From Candidatus Poribacteria bacterium (GTDB lineage Bacteria > Poribacteria > WGA-4E > WGA-3G), in the NCBI GenBank assembly GCA_026702755.1, contig JAPPBX010000082.1:1-64000 (forward strand): a DNA stretch of 64,000 nucleotides, read 5' to 3'. The notes beneath the pieces were generated by a model that saw nothing but the letters and a program-made list of their open reading frames with translations, searched no databases and had not been told where the DNA came from. Position numbers and translations under genes: made by a program. Below, piece after piece: positions 50,059 to 59,308 of this stretch (position 1 is its first letter; each line of letters begins with the position of its first letter).

Positions 50059-52380
50059 CTATTCTTTTTGCTGGAGTTTCATAATTTCATTGAGTTGTTG
50101 GCGGGCATAGACGACAATAACATTCTCAGGATAGTTCGTGATAAGCGTGGTGTATGTCTCAGCAGCGTTGTCGAGGTCGGCTTTTTGTCGATAAATCTCA
50201 GCGATGTTTACCAATGCCTTCGCGGCGATAAGACTCTCCTGTGCAACGACTTGTTGGTAGGCGTTGACTGCTTCGGGGTCTTTAGATTCTTCGCGGTAGA
50301 TATTACCGATGAGAAACCATACGTCGTCTACAATTGTGGCTTGTGGATAGACTTCAAGTGTCCGCTCGCACTGTTGTAGGGCATCTTCTGTCTGCCCGCT
50401 TAAATAGAGTTGCACTGCCATCGCGTAATCTGTGAGTGGGATTTTAAGGTAGTCCGAATGATTCTGAATCAGAACAATCCGTTCAAGCGCGTCGTTTGTG
50501 AGTTGATCGGATTTTGCAATTCGGATGACCTCGTTGTACTCCTTGATGGCTTGGTCAAAGTCTGCAGAGAAGAAATAGGAATCGCCAATCAGTTTACGGG
50601 CAGTCGCTTGGAAGCGATTGGTTCGGTTGGCAGTCGGTTCAAGCACTTCTCTCGCAAGCGTATAGCGTTTCAGTAGAATATGACATTCTGCCAACCCCAG
50701 TTGTGCTTCCACTAACTGAGTTGTAAGCAAGCGTTGTGTGAGTAAGGCTTGGAATGTCTTTTGTGCGACCTTCGGGGTACGCATGCCGTGCAATTGTAAC
50801 TCTCCAAGCAATAACCTGTTTTTGACGGTAGCCTCCCGGTTCTCAACCAGTTTTTCTAAAAGTGCGACCGCATCGTCCCACCGCTCCATTTTCTGATAAA
50901 GCACCGCGAGGTCGGAACGTGCATCTCTGATGCGTTTCTTATCTGTGGATCCCGTTATCAGTGCTTTATGGAAGTCAACGGCTCTCGGACTTTCGTTTCG
51001 TTCGAGTACCCGCGCATACTTCTTGAGTGCCGTATCGACGTAAGTCGGATGACTTCTATGGAGCTGCCTAAACGTTTCAAGTGCTTGCGGGACTTTCCCA
51101 GCATAGAAAAGGAGTTCCCCTAACGTCATAACAATGTTCGGATTGCGCGGAGCGCGGGATCTTTGCTTTTGAAGTTGCGCAATAAGTTTCTCTTGTAGGG
51201 ATTTGTGCCGGACACCTTCATAAATTTCGAGCATAACACCCCAGATTGATTCGCGCTGATTTTCAGCAAGTCCAACCTGTTGCAACGCGTCAATATAAAC
51301 CGAAGCGGCTTGTTCAATTTTCCCTTGGATGTTATACGCTGCCCCTAACTGCGTATAGAGATAGGCGTTTCGTGGATTCAATCGGATGGCTTTTCGATAC
51401 GCTGCGATTGCCTCTGGATACATTTTATGGGAGAGGTAGATAGCTCCAAGTTGTTGATGCTGTTCTTCTTGATTTGTCTCATCAGCAACAAGTCTTTTCC
51501 ATTCGGTTACCGCTTGGTCAGTTCTACCAGTTTCCGCATAGAGTGCCCCTAATTTTCTGCGGAGGGTTGCATTGGTAGGATTCCGCTCAATCGCCTTCCG
51601 ATAAAGTTCAAGTGCCTTTGGATAGGCATTTTGCTGTTGGTAAAGTTCCGCCAATTGCTCCAATAAAGTCGTATCGTCTGGATACTGTTTCAACCGTTCT
51701 TGAATCAGTTTTTCAGCGTCTGCGTAGCGTTGGCTCGTTATATAAAGTTGGATAAGCCGAGTAACCGCGCTTGTACGATAGGGTGAATTTGGGAAGTTAC
51801 TGAGAAAGTATTTATAACTCTCTATTGCTTCCTCGGATTGTCCATCTGTCTGTTGGTATTGTCCAACGAGATAGGCAGCCGTAGCGGCGGCAGTCGTGCC
51901 TGGATGTTTGTTGAGAATCTGCTTGCACTGTATAATTGCTTCTCTGAACTGATAGCGTTGCCAGTGAAGGCTTCCCAACCGATGTACTGCCTGTGTAGCA
52001 TAGGAACCGTTCGGATTTTCATCGATAATTTCTCTAAAGACGCGTTGTGCTGCAGGATCCTCACCGATTTTGGAGTAACTCTGTCCGAGCATCAATCGGA
52101 TCGAGTCCTTTTGGCTCTGCCGAAGAGGCATATAGGTATCAGCATTTTTTGGGATACCTTTCTCAAGCAATTCCTCATACATCTTAATCGCTTCAGGATA
52201 CCGGCGTTCATGGTAATGGTCATGCGCAGCTTCAATCGGGTCTGATATGAGAGGTACTGTTGGTGTGCGTGGAACATCCCGAACTTGGGCGAAAGCGTCC
52301 GAACTATCCCCAATTGTAATAAGAAACAGTAGTACTAAAATAAACAAGTAGATGATTCGTTGTTGCATTGTGGTATCCAT
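50059..52380 (-). CDS. Secreted TPR-repeat protein
   Basis: This 773-aa protein has a signal peptide (about 1-32, IIYLFILVLLFLITIGD) and is built of tetratricopeptide repeats, for example YPKALELYRKAIERNPTNAT and YPEAIAAYRKAIRLNPRNAY. There are about 15-18 repeats. Exported TPR solenoids usually support envelope assembly or secretion. The gene starts five bases after the stop of the cyclase-NB-ARC gene, so it is translated from the same mRNA. Function unknown. Confidence 0.88.
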   Translation of the reverse strand: MDTTMQQRIIYLFILVLLFLITIGDSSDAFAQVRDVPRTPTVPLISDPIEAAHDHYHERRYPEAIKMYEELLEKGIPKNADTYMPLRQSQKDSIRLMLGQSYSKIGEDPAAQRVFREIIDENPNGSYATQAVHRLGSLHWQRYQFREAIIQCKQILNKHPGTTAAATAAYLVGQYQQTDGQSEEAIESYKYFLSNFPNSPYRTSAVTRLIQLYITSQRYADAEKLIQERLKQYPDDTTLLEQLAELYQQQNAYPKALELYRKAIERNPTNATLRRKLGALYAETGRTDQAVTEWKRLVADETNQEEQHQQLGAIYLSHKMYPEAIAAYRKAIRLNPRNAYLYTQLGAAYNIQGKIEQAASVYIDALQQVGLAENQRESIWGVMLEIYEGVRHKSLQEKLIAQLQKQRSRAPRNPNIVMTLGELLFYAGKVPQALETFRQLHRSHPTYVDTALKKYARVLERNESPRAVDFHKALITGSTDKKRIRDARSDLAVLYQKMERWDDAVALLEKLVENREATVKNRLLLGELQLHGMRTPKVAQKTFQALLTQRLLTTQLVEAQLGLAECHILLKRYTLAREVLEPTANRTNRFQATARKLIGDSYFFSADFDQAIKEYNEVIRIAKSDQLTNDALERIVLIQNHSDYLKIPLTDYAMAVQLYLSGQTEDALQQCERTLEVYPQATIVDDVWFLIGNIYREESKDPEAVNAYQQVVAQESLIAAKALVNIAEIYRQKADLDNAAETYTTLITNYPENVIVVYARQQLNEIMKLQQKE

Positions 52381-52385
52381 TTTTA

Positions 52386-55367
52386 TTAGGATAGACAGGT
52401 GTTAACGATCTCCTCAAGCGTTCGCGTTTCCATCTCTAATTTGAGTCTCTCAACTTTTTCACTGCCGAGTTCGCCCTCTAATGTATCGATAGCGTTATTC
52501 ACTGCATCTGCATAAAACGATGTTGTCGTGTCTGTTTCCGCATAGATTGACGCGACCTTAAGAAAGAGGCACAAACTCTGTTCAAAGTCGCCCTCCGCGT
52601 AAGCTAACTGTCCGAATTGATAGAGCGAATCTGCGATCTCACGAGGGCTTCCGTTCTCTTTGCGGTACTCCAGACTTTCTGCATAGCAGTGTCTCGCTTC
52701 CTCGTGTTTACCGTGACGAAGTGCTTCTCTACCAAGGCTATCCAGTAGATAAGGAAGTCCCGCGCTGGAGGTAGAGAGTTCACGGGTGAGACGTAGACTT
52801 TCTGTATAGTAGCGTCTCGCTTCCTCTCGTAAGCCTTGCTGGTTCGCAGTTTTCCCAAGATTGTTGAGGGCATAGGCGATCCCCGGTTTGTCTTCAAGTT
52901 CACGAGCGAGGTGCAGGCTTTCGGTATAACGCAGTTTCGCCTCTTCAAAATGGCGACGATCATACGCTGTGAGCCCCAGGTTGTTTAGTGAGAAAGCGAT
53001 ATGCCATTTGTTGTCTAATACCCTCGCGAGTTCTAAGGCTTCGGTAAAGTGTATATCTGCCTCTTCAAGGTTTTCCTGATACCTTGCGATAATACCGAGA
53101 CGATTTAATGCTTTGATGACACCGAGTTGCTGCCCTGCTGTCCTGAAAACTTGCAAAGCATCTTCGCACAATTGCCGGGCAGTTTCACACTCCTGTCGTT
53201 CATTATAGAATTTCGCAAGAGCCACTCGAATATCTGCTATTGTCAGCTGGACCGACATTTCGTCCGTTTCAGACATGTCTTCTAATCCTTGATATTCTTC
53301 GAGTCGCTGGTGTAATTCAGTCTCTGCTTGTTTCAGCCATTCTAATCCTTCATTCCATAACCCACGGACATAGAAAAATTCCGAGAGTGCGATAGCAAGT
53401 TGCCCGAACAGGAGCCATTCATTATTTTCCTGGGCAAACCCAAAAACAGCACGAAAGTTATCGAGTTCAATTGCCATTTCTGAGAGTGCATCGCTCTGTT
53501 CTGGACCCTCTAATTTTTTGTCCTGTTCTTGTGCTAACGTGAGATAATAGTGGGCATGCGCTTCTCTAAATCCAGTGGGTTGTTGCTTCTCCCGGAGATA
53601 CAATTGTACTGCAACAGGGAGTCGGTAGCGGGTTCGCATCAGATATTCTTCAATCATGAGTAACGATTTATCGTGCAAATTGAAGATGAGGTCGATTGTT
53701 TCTGTATAGGGCAAATCCTGTTCTGCAAGAACATACGCTGAGCTACAGATAGTTTCAGCGGCTTCCAAGAAGAATCCACCTGAAAAAAGTGCGAGTTGAC
53801 GAAGTAAGAGTTGTTCCTCTGGCTCTAAAAGTTCGTAGGACCAGTCAATCACGGCATCAAGGGTTTGGTGCCTCGCTGGTACGTCTCGATTGCTTGTTGA
53901 AAGAAGTGCTGATGGCTTACTTGATGATGGACTTTCAAGTAAAATCTTGAGGCGATCAAGGATGTGTTGTGGTGTCATCGCGCGAACGCGCGCTGCAGCG
54001 AGTTCAATCGCGAGGGAAATCCCATCAACCATCCGGCAAATCGCACCAATTGTTTCGGCATTGTCGGCTGTTAATTGGAAGTCCGGCGCGACGGCTTCGG
54101 CGCGCGCCAAAAAGAGTTGGACGCTTTCATAATGATGGAGGGCCTCATAGCCCACGTCTTCCGATGGAACAGATAAGGGAGGCACAACGAATCGCTGTTC
54201 ACCCGCGATCTTTAATGGTTCCCGTGATGTGGCTAAACAGTATAGGGTCGGACATCTAAGCAATAACGTCTTGATATCTTGGGAGGCTTCCATCAAGTGT
54301 TCAAAATTGTCTAATACCAGTAGCAGTGTTTTCCCGGAAAGATGTGAGATGACCTGTTCCATGACATCCTGCGTTGATTTCAAGGGAAGCGCGAGAGCCG
54401 TAGCGATCTCCGTGATGACATGCTTAGGTTGTTTCAAATCAGCTAACGCAATGAACCATACACCATCAGGATAAGTGTCATGAAGCTCCGTGGCAACTCG
54501 TAGGGACAGACGCGTTTTGCCGATACCTCCAGGTCCAGTCAGCGTCACCAGTCGATCCTGCCTATCAGTGAAATACTCGGTAATACAACGGACTTCGGTT
54601 TCTCTACCGATAAAACTGTTTATAGGTGCTGGTAGGTTATTGGGCAAATTGTTAACAGTTTTCAGAGGTGGGAACTCAGTTTGTAGTTCGTGAATAGGAG
54701 CATTGTCTGCTGGTTTCCCATCCTGCGATATGTCTTCTTGTGCCGTTTTACTGAAGACCTCTTGCCATCTTTTTTCACCAGTGATTTTTGAAATAGAGGC
54801 TTGCGGCGCGCGAAATTGAAAAATTGCTTCCGGATGCTGAATGTTTTTCAGCCGATGTTCGCCGAGTGCGATAAAACTCCCAGGTGGAAACTGCGTTTTA
54901 ACGAGCGTATGCGTCACAGCGGAGAGCAGGATCTGTCCACCGTGTCCTGCATCTGTAATTCGTTTGGCAAGATTCGCAGGCATCCCGTGATATTTGTCAT
55001 CCAACAGAATCATATCACCTGTGTGAATACCGATGCGGACGCGCAACGCCTCAATAGTTCCATGCCACTGATACGCATTGAGTACTAACTGTATTTCAAG
55101 CGCACACATAACGGCAGCACTTGCAGTAGGAAAAATAAAGAAAAAAGCGTCGCCATCATTTTGGATCTCTGTGCCACCCCATGCCGAATTTGCAGCTCGC
55201 AAAATCGTGTTGTGGGTATTGATAACCTCCGCCATGACCTCATTGCCGTGCTTCTCCCAAAGAAGCGTCGAACCTTCGATATCGGTGAACATCAAGGTGA
55301 GGGTGCCAACTGACAAATGTGGCTGTGGATTATCCGTTGAGGTAGAATTGTCTTTTTTTAATTCCAT
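52386..55367 (-). CDS. Class III nucleotidyl cyclase + NB-ARC ATPase + TPR regulator
   Basis: This 993-aa protein starts with a class III adenylate/guanylate cyclase domain (FTDIEGSTLLWEKHG with a metal-binding Asp, IQNDGDAFFFIF with the second, and GMPANLAKRI). Next is an NB-ARC/AAA STAND-type ATPase with Walker A GPGGIGKTRLS, LLVLDNFEHL as Walker B and VDGISLAIELAAARVRAM. The C-terminal third is TPR-like (ALNNLGKTANQQGLREEARR YYTESL pattern). The start at 55367 avoids overlap with the upstream M20 gene; a longer frame begins at 55445. STAND proteins of this layout couple ligand sensing to cyclic-nucleotide or other signalling. Confidence 0.88.
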   Translation of the reverse strand: MELKKDNSTSTDNPQPHLSVGTLTLMFTDIEGSTLLWEKHGNEVMAEVINTHNTILRAANSAWGGTEIQNDGDAFFFIFPTASAAVMCALEIQLVLNAYQWHGTIEALRVRIGIHTGDMILLDDKYHGMPANLAKRITDAGHGGQILLSAVTHTLVKTQFPPGSFIALGEHRLKNIQHPEAIFQFRAPQASISKITGEKRWQEVFSKTAQEDISQDGKPADNAPIHELQTEFPPLKTVNNLPNNLPAPINSFIGRETEVRCITEYFTDRQDRLVTLTGPGGIGKTRLSLRVATELHDTYPDGVWFIALADLKQPKHVITEIATALALPLKSTQDVMEQVISHLSGKTLLLVLDNFEHLMEASQDIKTLLLRCPTLYCLATSREPLKIAGEQRFVVPPLSVPSEDVGYEALHHYESVQLFLARAEAVAPDFQLTADNAETIGAICRMVDGISLAIELAAARVRAMTPQHILDRLKILLESPSSSKPSALLSTSNRDVPARHQTLDAVIDWSYELLEPEEQLLLRQLALFSGGFFLEAAETICSSAYVLAEQDLPYTETIDLIFNLHDKSLLMIEEYLMRTRYRLPVAVQLYLREKQQPTGFREAHAHYYLTLAQEQDKKLEGPEQSDALSEMAIELDNFRAVFGFAQENNEWLLFGQLAIALSEFFYVRGLWNEGLEWLKQAETELHQRLEEYQGLEDMSETDEMSVQLTIADIRVALAKFYNERQECETARQLCEDALQVFRTAGQQLGVIKALNRLGIIARYQENLEEADIHFTEALELARVLDNKWHIAFSLNNLGLTAYDRRHFEEAKLRYTESLHLARELEDKPGIAYALNNLGKTANQQGLREEARRYYTESLRLTRELSTSSAGLPYLLDSLGREALRHGKHEEARHCYAESLEYRKENGSPREIADSLYQFGQLAYAEGDFEQSLCLFLKVASIYAETDTTTSFYADAVNNAIDTLEGELGSEKVERLKLEMETRTLEEIVNTCLS

Positions 55368-55396
55368 TAGGCGAGATTTCCCAACGTTCCGAAGTA

Positions 55397-56599
55397 TTAG
55401 AGCATCGCGAGATTTACGAGCAGTGCCATGCCGTAAATCATGCAAGTTTCGTCAATATCAAACTGTGGATGGTGGCACATATTCACGATGCCTTTCTCTT
55501 CATTTCCAGCACCTACCATAACGAAGCACGCGGGAATTTTCTGTGAATAGTATCCAAAATCCTCACCCCCAAGTATAGGAGACACCGGAAATATGAGATT
55601 ATCTTCGCCAACCAATTCCCGCGCCATATCCACAGCAGTGGTGACGCAAGGTTCATGGTTATAAGTTACCGGATACCCCTCTTGGTAATCAAAAGTGTAG
55701 GTTGCGCCATGGGCATTCGCTAATCCCGCGAGAAGATTTTCTAACTGCCTCCGAACTCGTGTCTGCACCTCTTTTTGAAGTGTGCGCACCGTTCCACCTA
55801 TGAGTACATTGGGAGGAATGACGTTAAGTGCTGCACCTGTCAGTCCGTTTTGCAGATTTGCATCCCCGCCGTGAAATTGGGTGACACTCACGACCGCCGA
55901 GTCCAATGGATTAACGTTTCTCGCAATAATAGACTGGAGTGCTGTTACAAACTGGGTGCCAATCACAATTGGATCAACAGTAAGGTGCGGAAACGCAGCG
56001 TGCCCACCCCTTCCGGTCAGTGTAATCTTAAAGGTATCAGACTGTGCGAGCATTGGACCGGGACACGTGGCGTATTCTCCGACAGCGTAAAGTGGAAACA
56101 CATGTATCCCATAAATTTCATCAACATCCTCTAACGCTCCATCCGCTATCATGGCGGGTGCTCCGCCCGGTAATGCCTCTTCGCTCGGTTGGAAAACGAA
56201 TCTAATGTGTGTTTTAAGATTGCTTTGGAGTTCTGAAAGGATTTGGGCTGTACCGATGAGCATCGCCGTGTGTGCGTCGTGTCCGCATAGATGCGCTTTA
56301 CCATCAATCTTAGATTTATAGGGAACATCGGTGAGTTCTTGAATCGGGAGGGCATCCATATCCGCTCGCAACGCGATGCGTTTTGATGCGCCGGGTACCT
56401 CTAAATCTCCGACAACACCTGTCCTACCGATACCGGTCTTGACTGGGATACCGAGTGCCTGAAGTGCGTCCGCTGCAATCCCTGCGGTGCGGTGGACATC
56501 GAATCCTAATTCAGGGTACTGATGAATATCACGTCGGATGGCAACGATGTCGTTAAAATGACGGTGGCACTGTTCAAAAATCAGGTCTTTCATTTTCAA
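55397..56599 (-). CDS. M20-family amidohydrolase
   Basis: This 400-aa metallohydrolase of the M20D group resembles N-acyl-L-amino acid and hippurate amidohydrolases. The metal-binding pattern is LCGHDAHTAMLIG, FQPSEEALPGGA and ILGGEDFGYYSQ. The insertion dimerisation domain lies at about 185-300. It is 33 bases downstream of the vWA gene. Substrate is likely an N-acylated or N-aminobenzoylated amino acid, but specificity cannot be set. Confidence 0.92.
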   Translation of the reverse strand: MKMKDLIFEQCHRHFNDIVAIRRDIHQYPELGFDVHRTAGIAADALQALGIPVKTGIGRTGVVGDLEVPGASKRIALRADMDALPIQELTDVPYKSKIDGKAHLCGHDAHTAMLIGTAQILSELQSNLKTHIRFVFQPSEEALPGGAPAMIADGALEDVDEIYGIHVFPLYAVGEYATCPGPMLAQSDTFKITLTGRGGHAAFPHLTVDPIVIGTQFVTALQSIIARNVNPLDSAVVSVTQFHGGDANLQNGLTGAALNVIPPNVLIGGTVRTLQKEVQTRVRRQLENLLAGLANAHGATYTFDYQEGYPVTYNHEPCVTTAVDMARELVGEDNLIFPVSPILGGEDFGYYSQKIPACFVMVGAGNEEKGIVNMCHHPQFDIDETCMIYGMALLVNLAML

Positions 56600-56632
56600 T
56601 TATTTTTCCCAATATGCGTAAAAAGATGAAGG

Positions 56633-58189
56633 TTAGAACGTCAATGTCCGCCGCAAGATGCTCTGATGTCCATGTTCATTTTCGAGGCGATAGATGATCG
56701 TATAAACTCCCGGCATCGCTTCAAAGATTGTCCGGTCAATCACTGGTCTCAATTCTATCTGTTTTGACCCATTATCTGGAATAGTTTTCGTCTCAGTGAA
56801 GGGCCCGTAACATCTTTCTCCTAAAGGGTTGAGGACTTTCCATATCAAGGTAAGTTGCTTCGGACGTGGTGGATTATTGATATAGACGGTAATCTTATCG
56901 TCTATCTGTTCGTTTTCAAGGTCGAGCGTGCCCAATTTGGAGAACAATTTCACAGTTAGGGTCAACGGTGGGACGTACTCCAAATAGCCTCTGCCGGGAA
57001 TGGCGCGCCATGTGCCACCCGTCGCAAGTGCAATCTGTCGGATAGGTAGGTAGTCGATGCCTATCACATCAACGCGTACCTGTGCATTTTGTAGGGTTTC
57101 AATAACCTGATCCAAACTATAAGCCGACCTTCCGTCATAATCAGCATCGTGAAAAGCACCATCGCTGGCGAGGACAATGAAGCGTTGCGCACCCTTCCGG
57201 AATTTAGCCTCCGTTACCGCCGTCATGAGTCCGTTTAAGCCTGCCTCAGCGATATCTCCACCGCCATCAACACCTATGTCAAAAAGCCAGTTTTTGAAGG
57301 TTCCCAGATCGTCAGTATGTCCATGTTTTCGGACTCTATCTGTGAAAGTCACCAATCCGAAGGTAGTATCGCGCCCTTCCCGCTCGAACGCTTCAAAGAG
57401 GAAATCAACATAGGCACGGATACCGCGAATGTTGTCTGTCATACTCGCGGTTTCATCAAGAACGAAGATGACATCAATTTTTTGCGTCTCGCTCGCGGAT
57501 ACAAGGGTTCGGGCAAGGTCTTTCATCATATAGACGAAAACGCCCCCCACACTACCACCAGAAGAGCCACCGCCTCCCCAAGAATTGCCTACACCGGTAG
57601 CACGGAGTGCGTCACCGCGTTCACTACCGTAGTGAATCTTCGGTGTGTTAACCGTCGGTGATGCGCTATTTAAAGCTAAAGTGCCATCGGCATCTAAAAC
57701 GACTGGGCTTGTATCCCCTTGTGGTGATACATAGTCTGTTTTCGGTGTGGCGGGTAAGTCAACCGTTGGTTGATTCGGCGAATCCACCTTCACAAGATTT
57801 TCAGTCCCGTAATTAACAGGTTTTCCCACTACCGGAGATAGTCCATCCCCGATTTGTCGCGCGTTAGCGGGACCACCTTGTTTGCGTGCTTCTGTTTTTG
57901 GAGTATCTGCTGGATGCTGCGTCTCCATCTGCCACAAGCCTGCTTTCGGTTTCGGCGGTGGTGGCGGTTCCTCTTTTGGTGCAACACTTGGAGCAGCAGG
58001 CTCGACAAAAGTCACTGGCTTAACCGGTAGTGGCGGTCGCTCGACATGCGTTATCGAAACCTCTATATCATCATGGAAGGGGACCAGCGGAACCTGCTTC
58101 GGAACTGCCCACCACATTGCCAACAAGAGTATGGCATGAATAAGGAGTGAGTATATGAGGTATGGAGATGTCCTCTTTCGTCTTAACAT
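56633..58189 (-). CDS. vWA protein with TonB-like N-terminal region
   Basis: This 518-aa protein has one N-terminal membrane anchor (LIYSLLIHAILLLAMWWAV), a proline-rich stretch (PKEEPPPPPKPK) like that of TonB, and a von Willebrand A domain from about 233 (VIFVLDETASMTDNIRG, a DxTxS MIDAS). The rest is beta-rich. The anchored, Pro-rich form suggests it spans the periplasm. It lies between the TGS GTPase (28-base gap) and the M20 gene. Function unknown. Confidence 0.83.
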   Translation of the reverse strand: MLRRKRTSPYLIYSLLIHAILLLAMWWAVPKQVPLVPFHDDIEVSITHVERPPLPVKPVTFVEPAAPSVAPKEEPPPPPKPKAGLWQMETQHPADTPKTEARKQGGPANARQIGDGLSPVVGKPVNYGTENLVKVDSPNQPTVDLPATPKTDYVSPQGDTSPVVLDADGTLALNSASPTVNTPKIHYGSERGDALRATGVGNSWGGGGSSGGSVGGVFVYMMKDLARTLVSASETQKIDVIFVLDETASMTDNIRGIRAYVDFLFEAFEREGRDTTFGLVTFTDRVRKHGHTDDLGTFKNWLFDIGVDGGGDIAEAGLNGLMTAVTEAKFRKGAQRFIVLASDGAFHDADYDGRSAYSLDQVIETLQNAQVRVDVIGIDYLPIRQIALATGGTWRAIPGRGYLEYVPPLTLTVKLFSKLGTLDLENEQIDDKITVYINNPPRPKQLTLIWKVLNPLGERCYGPFTETKTIPDNGSKQIELRPVIDRTIFEAMPGVYTIIYRLENEHGHQSILRRTLTF

Positions 58190-58217
58190 CTATACGAGTC
58201 CTTTTTGTTTAGAGGAA

Positions 58218-59171
58218 CTATAGGTGAAATTCAACTACATCACCATCGTAAACAACATCATTGCGACTGACAGATTGTCCATCGTGCCATTGGGGACCCC
58301 ATATCCGTGCGAACTTGAATTCAGCAAAGTCTTTGTGTAAACCGATAGCGGCATCAAGGACGGTCGAACCGGTGGGAAGCACAATCGGATCGTCATGTTC
58401 TACTGCTTCACCGGGAGCCTTGAGATAGACCCGCAAAATGTCTAATGCCCTATAGATTTCTTGCAATAAAACCTCTTTGCCTAAGTCGGTTTCGGCAGAA
58501 ATTGGATAGATCTGAAACGATTCACCATAAAATTCTTTGAGAATTTCCAATCTATCCTCTGCTCCTACGGCATCCAGTTGATTCGCGACAATGAAGGGTT
58601 TAGTCTCTAACGTCTCGCAGTCTGCTTCGTCAAGAAACGCTACCACCATATCAAGATCGTCCAATAGATTATCGCTCGCGAGACTTACGATCGGCAAGAC
58701 AAGATCGGCGTTACGGGCGAGCGTTAACACTGTTGAAGAAATAAAGTCTGACATGATAGAGGGTGTATCAATAAGTTGGAATTGGATGTTTTCGTATTGT
58801 AGCATTCCGACCATAGGTAGCGTCGTCGTATAGGGGGTCGGTGAAACTTCGGGTTTGGCGTTTGTGAAGTTTGCCAGTATTTGTGACTTGCCAGCGTTCG
58901 GTGGTCCGAAGAGGACTATCTGTCCAGCACCCTGCTTTGGAATATGCTCACTGTGGCTTCTTTTGCCGGATCCCTTGCTGCCTTTTTCTGAAGGATCTTT
59001 TCTGTATCTGGCGATACGGCGACGAAGATCGGAAACCACCTTTTCTGAACCTTTGTGTTTCGGAATGATCCGTAACATCTCCTCTAACAGGCTCAGTCGC
59101 TCTTCATCGGTTTTGGCGGCTTCGTGTTGGTGTTTGAGTTTATAGTAGGTCGGGGGCAGATTTGCTGGCAT
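58218..59171 (-). CDS. TGS-domain GTPase (Obg/DRG-like)
   Basis: This 317-aa P-loop GTPase has G1 GPPNAGKS, the switch region PYTTTLPMVGML, G3 DTPS, G4 NQLD, and a C-terminal TGS domain (LDAAIGLHKDFAEFKFARIW, NDVVYDGDVVEFHL). It resembles the DRG/Obg family, whose members bind ribosomes or RNA. The G3 Gly is Ser and the G4 Lys is Gln, small departures from the canon. N-terminal residues 1-70 are helical and charged. It is the first gene in the five-gene minus-strand run. Confidence 0.85.
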   Translation of the reverse strand: MPANLPPTYYKLKHQHEAAKTDEERLSLLEEMLRIIPKHKGSEKVVSDLRRRIARYRKDPSEKGSKGSGKRSHSEHIPKQGAGQIVLFGPPNAGKSQILANFTNAKPEVSPTPYTTTLPMVGMLQYENIQFQLIDTPSIMSDFISSTVLTLARNADLVLPIVSLASDNLLDDLDMVVAFLDEADCETLETKPFIVANQLDAVGAEDRLEILKEFYGESFQIYPISAETDLGKEVLLQEIYRALDILRVYLKAPGEAVEHDDPIVLPTGSTVLDAAIGLHKDFAEFKFARIWGPQWHDGQSVSRNDVVYDGDVVEFHL

Positions 59172-59240
59172 TTTTCGTCCACTTCCATAGGCGCGTAAAT
59201 TTCAACACGCGTCAGTTTCGGAGCAAGAGAACTATCTTTA

Positions 59241-59269
59241 TTTACAACCGCAGTGAAATCTGTTAAAAT
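59241..59269 (+). promoter_or_regulatory. Promoter for secreted M28 gene
   Basis: TTTACA (59241-59246), 17-base spacer, TAAAAT (59264-59269), about 40 bases before the ATG at 59309. Confidence 0.6.
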
Positions 59270-59308
59270 GAGAGAAACTCTTAAATAGGATACAAAATTT
59301 TTGCGCTT

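Noticed and set aside
55367-55445. Longer N-terminus for the cyclase protein
   Set aside because: It would overlap the M20 gene by 49 bases and adds an Arg-rich stretch not seen in the domain family.
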